From Fibrella aestuarina BUZ 2 (GTDB lineage Bacteria; Bacteroidota; Bacteroidia; Cytophagales; Spirosomataceae): a DNA stretch of 64,000 nucleotides. The first letter of the stretch is position 1. Each line of letters starts with the position of its first letter. The stretch spans positions 434,001-498,000 of the forward strand of contig NC_020054.1 of assembly GCF_000331105.1 (NCBI RefSeq), given 5' to 3'. The notes under the pieces are model-generated. The model saw only the letters and a program-made list of their open reading frames with translations. It made no database searches and was not told where the DNA came from. This document shows positions 27,683 to 35,915 of this stretch, piece by piece. A program made the translations under genes and the position numbers.

Positions 27683-28372
27683 ATGAAAATTGGCGTAGTC
27701 GTTTTCCCCGGCTCCAACTGCGACCAGGATGCAGTGGATGCGTTTGAACTCCTTGACAAAGAAGTGGTTAAGCTCTGGCACAAAGACCACGACCTGCAAG
27801 GCTGCGACCTGATCATCCTGCCCGGCGGTTTCTCCTACGGCGACTACCTCCGCACGGGGGCCGTGGCGCGTTTCTCGCCAATCATGAATGAGGTGATCGC
27901 CCACGCCAACCGGGGTGGTTACCTGATGGGCATCTGCAACGGATTCCAGATTCTGGCCGAAGCGCAACTGGTGCCTGGCGTGCTGCTGCGCAACACCAGC
28001 CAGCAATACATCTGCAAAAACGTGCATCTGAAACCCGAGTCGAAAAGCGCGCTGCTGACGGCCGGTCTCGATAGCAGCAAGGCGTATAAGATTCCCATCG
28101 CCCACGGCGATGGTCGCTACTTCGCCGATGCCGACACGCTGGCCCGCGTTCAGGACAACGATCAGGTGCTGTTCCGGTACTGCGATGCGCAGGGCAACGT
28201 GACCGATGAAGCCAACTGCAACGGTAGCCTGCTGAACATCGCCGGGGTTTGCAACGCCCAACGCAATGTCTTTGGCATGATGCCCCACCCCGAGCGCGCC
28301 GCCGACCCCGCCCTCGGCAACACCGATGGCCGCCTGATTCTGGAACAGCTCGTTTCAGCCGTATTGGCGTAA
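27683..28372 (+). CDS. purQ: Phosphoribosylformylglycinamidine synthase subunit PurQ
   Basis: 229 residues. Glutaminase subunit of FGAM synthase, step four of purine synthesis; supplies ammonia to PurL. Class I glutamine amidotransferase features are all present: MKIGVVVFPGSNCDQDA at the start, LPGGFSYGDYLRTGA, the nucleophile C85 in GICNGFQIL and the His/Glu of the triad in MMPHPERA. Length agrees with the small PurQ type, which works with separate PurL and PurS; neither is in this window. Its 3' end meets the REP-like repeat copy C, which separates it from the convergent Hsp70-type gene. Confidence 0.95.
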   Translation: MKIGVVVFPGSNCDQDAVDAFELLDKEVVKLWHKDHDLQGCDLIILPGGFSYGDYLRTGAVARFSPIMNEVIAHANRGGYLMGICNGFQILAEAQLVPGVLLRNTSQQYICKNVHLKPESKSALLTAGLDSSKAYKIPIAHGDGRYFADADTLARVQDNDQVLFRYCDAQGNVTDEANCNGSLLNIAGVCNAQRNVFGMMPHPERAADPALGNTDGRLILEQLVSAVLA

Positions 28373-28382
28373 AAGGAATTTT

Positions 28383-28490
28383 AAGGGTTGTTTTTTGTCA
28401 TCCTGACGACAGGAGGGATCCTGACGCGTCCCCGCTTGAGAGTAAGGACACGTCAAGATCCCTCCTGTCGTCAGGATGACAAAAACCCTT
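28383..28490. repeat. REP-like dispersed hairpin repeat, copy C
   Basis: The longest and best preserved copy: about 44-base arms (28383-28431 and 28447-28490) that are nearly fully complementary. Core GTCATCCTGACGACAGGAGG. It lies between the convergent purQ and Hsp70-like genes and touches the latter's stop codon. T-tracts on both strands suggest bidirectional termination. Confidence 0.88.
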
Positions 28491-29772
28491 ATATCTTAAC
28501 CGTTGACCCGAATTTAGCCCGGCTATCATACGCGAGGCCGAGGCCTACGCTCGACAGCTTATCCTGATCGGCTAGAGCAGCGTTGGGAAACAGGCGCTTG
28601 AACGTGTCCTGAATAGAACGGACCTCCGTGGAGCCGCCCGTCAGAATCACCAGCTCGATCGCGTCGCTGTTTACACCCGCCTCACGCAGGCACTGCCGGG
28701 CCGACTCGGCAATTTGCGCCACTTCGTCCTGAATGGCCGTTTCAAACAACCCCCGCGTGACCGGAATCACAAAGTCCGGGTCGATGAAATCGAGGACGGC
28801 GTTATGAATGACCTCATCCGTAAGGGCAATTTTGGTCGTTTCCGTGGCCGCCAGCAGCGCGTGGCCGGTTTCATCTTCCAACACCGTCAACAGCCGCCCG
28901 AAGCGCATTTTGTCGTGCGACTGATGCAGCAACTGACGTACCTGCATGAGCTGTTTCGGCGTGTACAGGAAATTGACCTTGCTCCACTCGGCCAGATCGT
29001 GGTAGGGCTTCAGTGGCACTTCCAGCCCTTTTTCGCCGTAGGTGCTCCGGTAACCCAATTCGGGCATGATCGCCGCCAGACTCAGGTCTTTGTCGAAATC
29101 ATTCCCGCCAATCCGCACCCCCGTATTGGCCAGGATATCCGACGACCGATCGGGCTTGTTGATAAACCGGTTTGACAACCGAATCACCGTAAAATCGGAC
29201 GTACCCCCACCCAGATCGACCACGATCGCCAATTTTTCGCCCGTCAGCCGGGCCTCGTGGGCGAAGGCGGCCGCAATGGGTTCAAACTGAAAGTCGATGT
29301 GCGTAAAGCCGATCCGCTGGGCAATGGCCTTTAGTTCGGCTTGCGCCTGCGCATCGGCGGCCGGGTTGTTATCGACAAAGTGAACGGGGCGCCCCATGAC
29401 CACGCAGCTGATCTCGTGTCCAACCTGCGCTTCAGCTTTGTCTTTTAGCTGCTTCAGAAACCCGGCGATGATGGTGCTGAAATTCATGGACGCGCCGTTG
29501 ACGAGCGTACCCTGCTTCATTAGCGACGTACCCAGCACGCGCTTCAGGCTGCGCATAAATCGCCCCGCCCCTTCGGGTGAGTGCCGATCCAGAAAGCGGC
29601 GCACCGCCACCCGGCCATAAACCGCCTTATTGTCGCGCTGCTGGAAAAAGATAGCACTCGGAATCGTCACCGACCCGTTTTCCACCGGAATCAGACTGAT
29701 CGCGCCGTTGCTGTCGACGGCAATGCTTGAGTTTGACGTCCCAAAATCGATTCCACAAGAGCTCGTGTCCAT
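28489..29772 (-). CDS. Hsp70 family protein (YegD-like)
   Basis: 427 residues from the ATG at 29772-29770 (MDTSSCGIDFGTSNSSIAV); 24 further open codons upstream look non-coding. It has the actin-like ATPase fold: phosphate-1 IDFGTSNSS, phosphate-2 AIVVDLGGGTSDFTV and the adenosine motif VILTGGSTEVRSIQ. The substrate-binding domain of DnaK is absent, so it is a short Hsp70 relative like YegD, whose role is not settled. Intact, single gene, with the REP-like hairpin at its end. The FGGGTSDFT-like loop argues for real ATP binding. Confidence 0.88.
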   Translation of the reverse strand: MDTSSCGIDFGTSNSSIAVDSNGAISLIPVENGSVTIPSAIFFQQRDNKAVYGRVAVRRFLDRHSPEGAGRFMRSLKRVLGTSLMKQGTLVNGASMNFSTIIAGFLKQLKDKAEAQVGHEISCVVMGRPVHFVDNNPAADAQAQAELKAIAQRIGFTHIDFQFEPIAAAFAHEARLTGEKLAIVVDLGGGTSDFTVIRLSNRFINKPDRSSDILANTGVRIGGNDFDKDLSLAAIMPELGYRSTYGEKGLEVPLKPYHDLAEWSKVNFLYTPKQLMQVRQLLHQSHDKMRFGRLLTVLEDETGHALLAATETTKIALTDEVIHNAVLDFIDPDFVIPVTRGLFETAIQDEVAQIAESARQCLREAGVNSDAIELVILTGGSTEVRSIQDTFKRLFPNAALADQDKLSSVGLGLAYDSRAKFGSTVKI

Positions 29773-29908
29773 CCCGTTTTGCTGCAAAGAGTTATCGGGC
29801 CGGGCACCTTTGCACCCGGCCGATTTCGTCGAAAAAGGGCGCAAAGGTACGGTAAAATAGGCCCCGTTCCGTCGTTACGGTTCGGATAAACGGCTGGAAC
29901 CGGCTTGT

Positions 29909-31282
29909 TTATCGCCGGGCGCCGTACTGAATCTGCGTGTAGCCAATCAGTTGGTCGGCACGGGCACCGGGCGGGCGGTGGTACACAAACACCTCGTAGG
30001 CGTTTTCGGTCTGCGAGAAATCGCCCTCGATCAGCGTTTCGTTGCCATCGCGCACGATACCCGACCGCGTTACTGGCGGCGCAATGCCCATGACCGAGTA
30101 GTTGTAGTTGTAAACACCCTGCTTGAGCCAGATGCGGCCCCGGTAGCCCCCGAGCGTGGGGTCGTAGGCGAGCTGGTTGCGGTCGGTTAACGCCCAGAAG
30201 TTGAAGGCCCCGTTGGCGTATACGGTGGCGTTGGGCAATTCGTCCACCAGCAGCGTGAAAACGGTTTCGATGTAATCGGCACTCGTGGCCCCATCGCCCG
30301 TTTCGCGGTGGTCGATCACAAACAGGCCGTTGAAGTCGTCGAACTGCGTGTAGGCCACCGTGCTACGGGGTCGGTCGGTTTGCACATAAGCCACTGTTTT
30401 ATCGGCCAGGCGGTTGATGCGCTCGACGTAATTTGCCCGCGACAACACCGTGCGCGTATCGAAATAGCGGTATTCATTGCCGCCGGGAAAGGTGTTGCGC
30501 AGGTCGATGGCGCGGTATTCGAGCGTTTGGTCGAACGCCCGCACGTTGGTTGGGCGCAGGTCGGTCACGGTGCGGTCGTCGCGGTAATTCTGCCGGACAA
30601 TTACCCGAAAATCATCCTGCGGGGACGTTACCTGACTCTGGTAGGCGCTGTATTGAATCGAGAAATCGACCTGCTGATCGCTGAACTGCTGGCTCACGTC
30701 GGTGCTGAACCGAACGCCCGCTGCCACGCCCACCCGTTGGCTATAGAGCCGAAACCGGCGGGTAAACAGCACCTCGTCAGGCCGGTTTTCGTTGAACACC
30801 ACCAACACGTAATTACCGGGAAGTTTCAGCCGGGGCAGTGTGTAGCGGTAATGGTAGTAAGGAACCTTCGTGCCGATGGAAATCTGGTAATCGACAATCG
30901 GGTTGTCGTTGTACTGGTAGGTAAACTCAATGTCGTTCAGCACCGAGCGTTTCCAGTCGGTGTTGCAATGCAGAATTTTCGCCCGGAAGTTGCGGTAACT
31001 GGCCGTCAGATCGTCGAACTCGAGTTGCATCGGGGCGGCTTCCTGATCGTCGAGCTTGCCGATGGGTACGTTCAGGCTTTGCGCGGGCAACCCACCCTGC
31101 GATGCACCCATTGCGCTACCCACCTGCGGGTAGAGCAGTACCGTCGCAATTTTGGGGTCGTAAATGCGGTCTTCGGTGGCAATGGGCGTCTGCGCAATGC
31201 CTTCCCCGACGAAGCCACAGAGCGACCAGCCGACGAACAGCACAGTACAAAGAACCCAACGGGTATGGCTTGATTGTCTCAT
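29909..31282 (-). CDS. Type IX secretion system plug protein (DUF5103)
   Basis: 457 residues with an N-terminal signal peptide (cleavage near GIAQ, residue 31). The sequence has the DUF5103 pattern: YDPKIATVLLYPQVG, QLEFDDLTASYRNFRAKILHCN, WKRSVLNDIEFTYQYNDNPI and DYQISIGTKVPYYHYRYTLP, followed by FARRFRLYSQRVGV-like strands and a C-terminal Ig/CBM-like region (ANGAFNFWALTDRNQLAYDP). In Flavobacterium the plug protein closes the SprA translocon pore of type IX secretion from the periplasmic side. Presence here suggests the organism secretes proteins through T9SS; no other T9SS gene is in the window. Single transcription unit on the minus strand. Confidence 0.85.
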   Translation of the reverse strand: MRQSSHTRWVLCTVLFVGWSLCGFVGEGIAQTPIATEDRIYDPKIATVLLYPQVGSAMGASQGGLPAQSLNVPIGKLDDQEAAPMQLEFDDLTASYRNFRAKILHCNTDWKRSVLNDIEFTYQYNDNPIVDYQISIGTKVPYYHYRYTLPRLKLPGNYVLVVFNENRPDEVLFTRRFRLYSQRVGVAAGVRFSTDVSQQFSDQQVDFSIQYSAYQSQVTSPQDDFRVIVRQNYRDDRTVTDLRPTNVRAFDQTLEYRAIDLRNTFPGGNEYRYFDTRTVLSRANYVERINRLADKTVAYVQTDRPRSTVAYTQFDDFNGLFVIDHRETGDGATSADYIETVFTLLVDELPNATVYANGAFNFWALTDRNQLAYDPTLGGYRGRIWLKQGVYNYNYSVMGIAPPVTRSGIVRDGNETLIEGDFSQTENAYEVFVYHRPPGARADQLIGYTQIQYGARR

Positions 31283-31360
31283 AAACTTCCCGCACGGGTT
31301 GCTTTTAGAAGAAAACGAAGAAAGTCCCAGCGGCTATATCGGCTTGTATGAACGAAAGCA

Positions 31361-31388
31361 AGAAGACCAACCGCTGGGTTGGTCTTCT
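31361..31388 (-). terminator. Terminator of the ABC-F gene
   Basis: Perfect 12-base arms AGAAGACCAACC/GGTTGGTCTTCT with a GCTG tetraloop, 24 bases beyond the ABC-F stop codon. Confidence 0.8.
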
Positions 31389-31412
31389 CATGACGGTAGT
31401 CTACAACAACGG

Positions 31413-33350
31413 CTAGCCTTTCAGCTTACCTTCCAGCTCTTCGGCTTCGAGCATCGCCTCTTCCCATTGCTGTTGCAACGTACCCAGCTCACTCGTCAGG
31501 CGCTGGTAATCGGCCTGCCGGGTTTGCAAAGCGCCGTTGGTGCCGTAGGTTTTGGGGTCGGCCAGTTCGGTTTCGAGTTGTTTCTTTCGAGTCTCCAGCT
31601 GCCCAATTTTCGCTTCGGCCTCTTCAGCCTGCTGATTGGCTTTCTTCAGGGCCTGCTGCCACTCTTTGCGCGCATCCAAACCAATAAGGTTTTCGGAAAC
31701 CTTATTGGTTTTCTCTGATTTCGCCGGAGCGGCGGCCTGTAACTCTTCGGGCGAGCGGTTGGCCATCCATTCCTCGTACTCGTCATACGTACCCGGATAC
31801 TCCTTGATCTGCTCGTTTTCGATGTACCAGATCTTGTTGGCAATCTGCGACACGAAGTAGCGGTCGTGGGAAACCACCACGTAGGTGCCTTCATACTGCT
31901 CCAGGGCCTGAATCAGGATGTTTACCGACTGCATGTCGAGGTGGTTGGTCGGTTCGTCGAGCAGCAGGAAGTTGGCCTGCGAGAGCAGCACCTTTGCCAG
32001 CGCCACGCGCGACTTTTCGCCCCCCGACAGCACCTTAATCTTCTTGAACACCTCGTCGTTGGAGAACAGGAAGCAGCCCAACACGCCCCGCAGCTCACCT
32101 TCGGTCTTGTTCGGGTTAGCGTGTTTCAGTTCGTCGAGCAGGGTATCGTCGACGTTCAGCGATTCCAGCTGGTGCTGGGCGTAAAAGCTGAACGACACGT
32201 TGTGACCCAGCTGCCGACGCCCTTCGTTGACGGGTTCAGAGCCCGAAATGATCCGCAGCAGCGTCGATTTACCCCGACCGTTCGCTCCGATCAGCGCCAC
32301 CTTATCACCCCGTTCAAGGCGGATGTCGGCCCGGGTCAGGATGCGTTTGTGGCCGTAGGCCTTCGTGATGTCGTCGAGGTGGAGAATATGCCGCCCCGGC
32401 TGGGTCGAGAACTGGAATTTGAAGTTCACCCGAGCCGATTCGTCGATCACGTCGTCAATGCGCTCCATACGGGCGAGTTGTTTCACCCGGCTTTGAGCCT
32501 GCTTGGCTTTGGTGGCCTGCGCCTTGAACCGCTCGATGAAGCGTTCGGTCTGGCGGATTTTAGCCTGCTGGTTCTCGAAAGCGCCTTTCTGAATCTCGTT
32601 GCGCAGGGCTTTCTCTTCCAGGTAGAACGAGTAGTTACCGGCGTAGTAGTTCAGCTTGGCGTTGGCGACTTCCACCGTCACGTCGATCACGTTGTCTAGG
32701 AATTCCCGGTCGTGCGATACCACCATAACAGCCCCCTCATAGGTCTGAATATACTTTTCGACCCATTTGATCGAAGGTAAGTCAAGGTGGTTGGTTGGTT
32801 CATCGAGCATCAGCAGCGACGGCCGTTGCAAGAGCAGTTTGGCCAGCATGACGCGCATCCGCCAGCCCCCCGAAAACGTGCGGAGCGGCCGTTGCAAGTC
32901 GTCGGTGCTGAAGCCCAGCCCTTCCAGAATTTCCTCGGCTTTCGACTGTACCGAATAGCCATCGAGTCCTTCGAATTCTTCCTGCGCCCGGCCCAGCTTA
33001 TCCACCAGATCGTCGGTGTAGTTGGTCTCCATCTGATGGAGAATCTCGTCGATCTGTTTCTGAAGCGCCAGCTGCCGGGCAAAGGCCTGCATCGCCACCG
33101 ACAGAATCGAGTCGTCGGTCTGGTAGGAGAGCAGATCCTGGTTCAGAAAGCCGATGGTCACGTCGCCTGCTTTGGAGATGGTGCCGCCATCGGGCTGGTA
33201 CTCGCCGTCGATGATGCGCAGCAGCGTCGATTTGCCCGTACCGTTCAGCCCGATAAGGCCGATTTTCTGGTTCGGTTTGATGTGCAGCGACGCATTCTCG
33301 TAGAGGGCACGACTGCCGAGGTAGTACGATAAGTTCGTAATGGAAATCAT
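31413..33350 (-). CDS. ABC-F family ATP-binding cassette protein
   Basis: 645 residues, two ABC domains and no membrane segment. Domain 1: Walker A GLNGTGKST, signature FSGGWRMRVMLAKLL, Walker B LLMLDEPTNHLD. The charged helical linker (IRQTERFIERFKAQATKAKQ) is the P-site tRNA interaction motif of ABC-F proteins. Domain 2: GANGRGKST, LSGGEKSRVALAKVLL, FLLLDEPTNHLD. A C-terminal coiled coil (about 570-645) matches the Uup/YheS/YdiF group. These proteins act on stalled or antibiotic-bound ribosomes; which subfamily cannot be fixed by eye. The -7 box TAAATTTG lies four bases before its ATG, implying a nearly leaderless mRNA. The tRNA-Thr promoter diverges from it. Confidence 0.94.
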   Translation of the reverse strand: MISITNLSYYLGSRALYENASLHIKPNQKIGLIGLNGTGKSTLLRIIDGEYQPDGGTISKAGDVTIGFLNQDLLSYQTDDSILSVAMQAFARQLALQKQIDEILHQMETNYTDDLVDKLGRAQEEFEGLDGYSVQSKAEEILEGLGFSTDDLQRPLRTFSGGWRMRVMLAKLLLQRPSLLMLDEPTNHLDLPSIKWVEKYIQTYEGAVMVVSHDREFLDNVIDVTVEVANAKLNYYAGNYSFYLEEKALRNEIQKGAFENQQAKIRQTERFIERFKAQATKAKQAQSRVKQLARMERIDDVIDESARVNFKFQFSTQPGRHILHLDDITKAYGHKRILTRADIRLERGDKVALIGANGRGKSTLLRIISGSEPVNEGRRQLGHNVSFSFYAQHQLESLNVDDTLLDELKHANPNKTEGELRGVLGCFLFSNDEVFKKIKVLSGGEKSRVALAKVLLSQANFLLLDEPTNHLDMQSVNILIQALEQYEGTYVVVSHDRYFVSQIANKIWYIENEQIKEYPGTYDEYEEWMANRSPEELQAAAPAKSEKTNKVSENLIGLDARKEWQQALKKANQQAEEAEAKIGQLETRKKQLETELADPKTYGTNGALQTRQADYQRLTSELGTLQQQWEEAMLEAEELEGKLKG

Positions 33351-33354
33351 AGTG

Positions 33355-33362
33355 CAAATTTA
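33355..33362 (-). promoter_or_regulatory. -7 promoter box of the ABC-F gene
   Basis: On the minus strand TAAATTTG matches TANNTTTG and ends four bases before the ATG at 33350. No good -33 TTG was seen at the expected distance. Confidence 0.55.
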
Positions 33363-33382
33363 CCGAATTCGCGGCAGGATGC

Positions 33383-33414
33383 TTGCGCATAACGTTACGA
33401 AAACACTATATTTG
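33383..33414 (+). promoter_or_regulatory. Promoter of tRNA-Thr
   Basis: -33 TTG at 33383-33385, 21-base spacer, -7 box TATATTTG at 33407-33414, 18 bases before the mature tRNA. A good match to the Bacteroidota housekeeping promoter. Confidence 0.75.
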
Positions 33415-33432
33415 CAGCCGCTTAGCGTAAAA

Positions 33433-33505
<73 letters not shown>

Positions 33506-33518
33506 CATCTTTTGCATC

Positions 33519-33573
33519 AAGGCTAATTCGCAACAGTCAAGTTTGACTGAAAAACAGCGAGTTAGCCTTTTTG
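33519..33573 (+). terminator. Terminator following tRNA-Thr, inside the element
   Basis: AAGGCTAATTCGC pairs with GCGAGTTAGCCTT (12 of 13), with a nested CAGTCAA/TTGACTG stem, followed by TTTTGCTTT. It replaces the original tRNA terminator that integration displaced to 47543. Confidence 0.8.
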
Positions 33574-33619
33574 CTTTATTGTACTTGATCGAAATAGATA
33601 CGGGGAAATAAAGTAAAAC

Positions 33620-33647
33620 CGTCAACCAATCCGTCAACCGCGTCAAC
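33620..33647 (+). repeat. Left integrase arm-type sites (GTCAAC repeats)
   Basis: GTCAAC occurs at 33621, 33633 and 33642. The 19-mer CGTCAACCAATCCGTCAAC (33620-33638) is repeated exactly at 47459-47477 near the other end, the expected layout for arm sites of a tyrosine integrase. The array lies just upstream of the integrase -7 box and could also autoregulate it. Confidence 0.75.
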
Positions 33648-33655
33648 TAGGTCTG

Positions 33656-33663
33656 TATATTTG
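33656..33663 (+). promoter_or_regulatory. -7 promoter box of the integrase gene
   Basis: TATATTTG, 25 bases before the integrase ATG at 33689. No TTG lies at -33; instead the GTCAAC repeats occupy that position, which suggests control by the element's own DNA-binding proteins. Confidence 0.6.
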
Positions 33664-33688
33664 GCTAAGAGCAAACCAGCCTTAGACC

Positions 33689-35008
33689 GTGAAAACGCCC
33701 CAATTGGCAGACGTCAAATGTCTGCTGAAGGACCCTCGCGCCACGGCGCCGACCCTGATCAGTCTTGTTTACCGCTTCAATAATGGGCGCTTTGTTTATT
33801 CGACGGGGCAGTTCGTAGAGCCCTTTCAATGGGACGCTGGGCGCCAGCGCGCTCATACCAATCAGAAGAACCGGTCCGAACGGGCTCAGTACGAAACTGT
33901 CAACGCGCATCTGGACCGCCACCGCGCCGCGCTGATCCGGATCGTCACGCGGCTGCAGCTGGCCGGTATTCCTTTCGACAACGCCATACTCAAGCTGCAC
34001 CTCGACGCCGAGTTGGATAAAGCGGTCAAGTCTACGCCCGTGGTTGAAGCGCCGCCCCTGGCCGAATCGTTCAACGACTACATCGTGCGGTTCGTGGGTG
34101 AAGCTGAACGGGGCCGACGACTCAATCACAAAAGCGTACAGTATGCCCGCTACACGCTGGCCGGCTACATGAAGTTGAGCCGCATTCTGACTAAGTACGC
34201 CGAGGAGACCGGCCGGGGTATCGACTACGACGATATTACCCTCGACTGGTATCATCACTTTAAGCTCTGGCTCACTGGCCGGGGGCTGACGCTGAACTAC
34301 GTCGGAACGCTGCTGAAAGACCTCAAAGTCATGCTCAAGCAGGCGCACGCCGACGGCATGCATACGAATACGGCGTATCAGCACAAGCACTTCAAAAAGC
34401 TGGTCGAGGAGGTCGACAACGTATATCTCAATGATGCCGAATTAAATACGCTTTATCACTACGATCTGTCGGCCAATCCCCGCCTCGACCGAGTGCGCGA
34501 TCTGTTTCTGATCGGCTGCTATACGGGTTTACGGTTCTCAGACTTCTCCCAGTTGCGGCCAGAGAACATTACCCACGAAGGCCGCATTTTCACGCGCAAG
34601 ACGCTCAAAACGTTCGAGAAAGTATCCATTCCCCTAAACCCGAACGTTCTGGCTATTCTTGCCAAATATGAGGGCGTACCGCCGCGAACGATTAGCAACC
34701 AGAAGCTCAACGATTACCTCAAAGACCTGTGTGAACTGGTGGGCTTCACCGAGGGCGTAGAGGTCGGCCGCACAAAGGGAGGTAAACGGGAAGTCAGGTA
34801 TGTACCCAAATACGAGTTAGTGACCTCCCACACAGCCCGGCGCTCGTTCGCTACCAACGCGTACCTGGCTGGTGTCAATCCGGTTATGATCATGAAGGTG
34901 ACCGGCCACCGCTCGGAATCGGTATTTCTTCGCTACATCAAAGTTTCGTCGGAGCAGAACGCCCTGCTGTTACTTCAGCACCCATACTTTGCCGGTCCAA
35001 CCAAATGA
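33689..35008 (+). CDS. Tyrosine-type site-specific integrase
   Basis: 439 residues. The N-terminal 100 residues form an arm-binding-like domain (PTLISLVYRFNNGRFVYSTG, RHRAALIRIVTRLQ). A SAM-like core-binding domain follows at about 125-230 (SFNDYIVRFVGEAERGRRLN, YVGTLLKDLKVMLKQA). The catalytic domain carries Arg in GCYTGLRFSDF, Lys in FTRKTLKTFEKV, HxxR in SHTARRSFATN, His in VTGHRS and the nucleophile Tyr in VFLRYIKVS. All are present, so it should be active. It is the first gene after the tRNA-Thr attachment site and surely integrated this element. The subtype resembles the integrases of Bacteroidota mobile elements. Confidence 0.95.
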   Translation: MKTPQLADVKCLLKDPRATAPTLISLVYRFNNGRFVYSTGQFVEPFQWDAGRQRAHTNQKNRSERAQYETVNAHLDRHRAALIRIVTRLQLAGIPFDNAILKLHLDAELDKAVKSTPVVEAPPLAESFNDYIVRFVGEAERGRRLNHKSVQYARYTLAGYMKLSRILTKYAEETGRGIDYDDITLDWYHHFKLWLTGRGLTLNYVGTLLKDLKVMLKQAHADGMHTNTAYQHKHFKKLVEEVDNVYLNDAELNTLYHYDLSANPRLDRVRDLFLIGCYTGLRFSDFSQLRPENITHEGRIFTRKTLKTFEKVSIPLNPNVLAILAKYEGVPPRTISNQKLNDYLKDLCELVGFTEGVEVGRTKGGKREVRYVPKYELVTSHTARRSFATNAYLAGVNPVMIMKVTGHRSESVFLRYIKVSSEQNALLLLQHPYFAGPTK

Positions 35009-35280
35009 TACAAATTTTAATGGTACAATATTTATTAACCATTAAACTATACAAAGAATCGATAAGGTTAGAGCAAATTATTTATGGCAAGAGGTTTTCA
35101 GATATTTACCGTTGAGTCCCGCCTATTCCCGTAAATTTTTGCAATCTTATTTTTATACAATTTGGTCTTTCATCTACTTCCCGTCAATTCCCAACTATTC
35201 ACGTATTTGTACTATTCCAAGTAGGTATTTTATTAGAAAAATTGTATATTCCTTTGTGCTGGACTTAATCAAAAGCCCTT
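35009..35280. other. AT-rich intergenic region with hairpin after the integrase gene
   Basis: This stretch is much richer in A+T than its neighbours. It begins with a hairpin of perfect 9-base arms TTTAATGGT (35016-35024) and ACCATTAAA (35038-35046), probably the integrase terminator. The rest likely holds the promoter for the HTH gene at 35281 and may contain binding sites; no open frame here is convincing. Confidence 0.55.
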
Positions 35281-35664
35281 ATGTTCAGCACAATCACCCA
35301 GATACAAATTACTCCCGATCAGTTAAAGGAACTGGTACGGGACGCTGTCCGGTCTGAACTGGCAGACTACACGCCCCCCATGCCGGTAGGGGCTGATCTT
35401 CCCGAATACCTCACCCGCAAACAGACGGCGCGGGCATTGCAAGTATCACTCAACACGCTAAATGAGTGGAGTAAGGATACTCCTGACCGTAAAGCTATCA
35501 TCATTCCGCAGAAGGTAGCGACCCGAGTGCGCTACCGACGTGAGGACGTTATTAAGGCGCTCAAGGAAAGCCGTCGCTTTAAAAAGGCCGAACAACCAGA
35601 GCAAAAGCCTGCTCTACCGTCAACTCGTCGTGTACGTCCCACCTCAACCGCCAAAGCAGCATGA
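35281..35664 (+). CDS. Excisionase-like helix-turn-helix protein
   Basis: 127 residues. The middle is a MerR/HTH_17-type winged helix: EYLTRKQTARALQVSLNTLN, with tryptophan in NEWSKDTPDRKAI and the closing RVRYRREDVIKALKES, the layout of excisionases and small DNA-binding proteins of Bacteroidota mobile elements. The N-terminus (TQIQITPDQLKELVRDAVRS) is a short helix probably used for dimerisation; the C-terminus is basic. Placed right after the integrase, it probably directs excision or regulates the replication genes. The following small gene overlaps its stop codon (ATGA). Confidence 0.85.
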   Translation: MFSTITQIQITPDQLKELVRDAVRSELADYTPPMPVGADLPEYLTRKQTARALQVSLNTLNEWSKDTPDRKAIIIPQKVATRVRYRREDVIKALKESRRFKKAEQPEQKPALPSTRRVRPTSTAKAA

Positions 35665-35879
35665 TCGGGATGACTAAAACCGCCTTCTTCAATGATGAGG
35701 AGGTTATTCAACTGGGCAAGCTGCTTATAGCCGTTGAGAAAAATGAGCCCATCACAGAGAAACAGAGGCGCTTTGCGGCCATGCTGTTTGTCAAGCTCGA
35801 TGCGGCTGTGATGGGTCGTCCAAGCCAGGGCATCCGCCCCTCCCTCTCCCCTCTACGACATACAAAAAAGCGCCGGTAG
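35661..35879 (+). CDS. Small protein of the integrated element, unknown function
   Basis: 72 residues. The ATG overlaps the previous stop (ATGA), a sign of translational coupling. Sequence MTKTAFFNDEEVIQLGKLLI and ITEKQRRFAAMLFVKLDAAV suggests two or three helices and a basic tail (RHTKKRR). I do not recognise a family. It lies between the excisionase-like gene and the primase/helicase gene and may be an accessory replication or control protein, inferred only from position. Confidence 0.6.
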   Translation: MIGMTKTAFFNDEEVIQLGKLLIAVEKNEPITEKQRRFAAMLFVKLDAAVMGRPSQGIRPSLSPLRHTKKRR

Positions 35880-35915
35880 TCCCCACAACCACCAGCGCTC
35901 TAAACCTGCGTACCT

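Noticed and set aside
30308..31273. 321-residue open frame antisense to the T9SS plug gene
   Set aside because: Histidine/valine-rich shadow frame without domain character; the minus-strand gene has a signal peptide and clear family motifs.
35112..35357. 81-residue frame in the AT-rich gap after the integrase
   Set aside because: Rich in Y, S, F and I as expected for AT-rich non-coding DNA, and overlaps the better-supported HTH gene in another frame.
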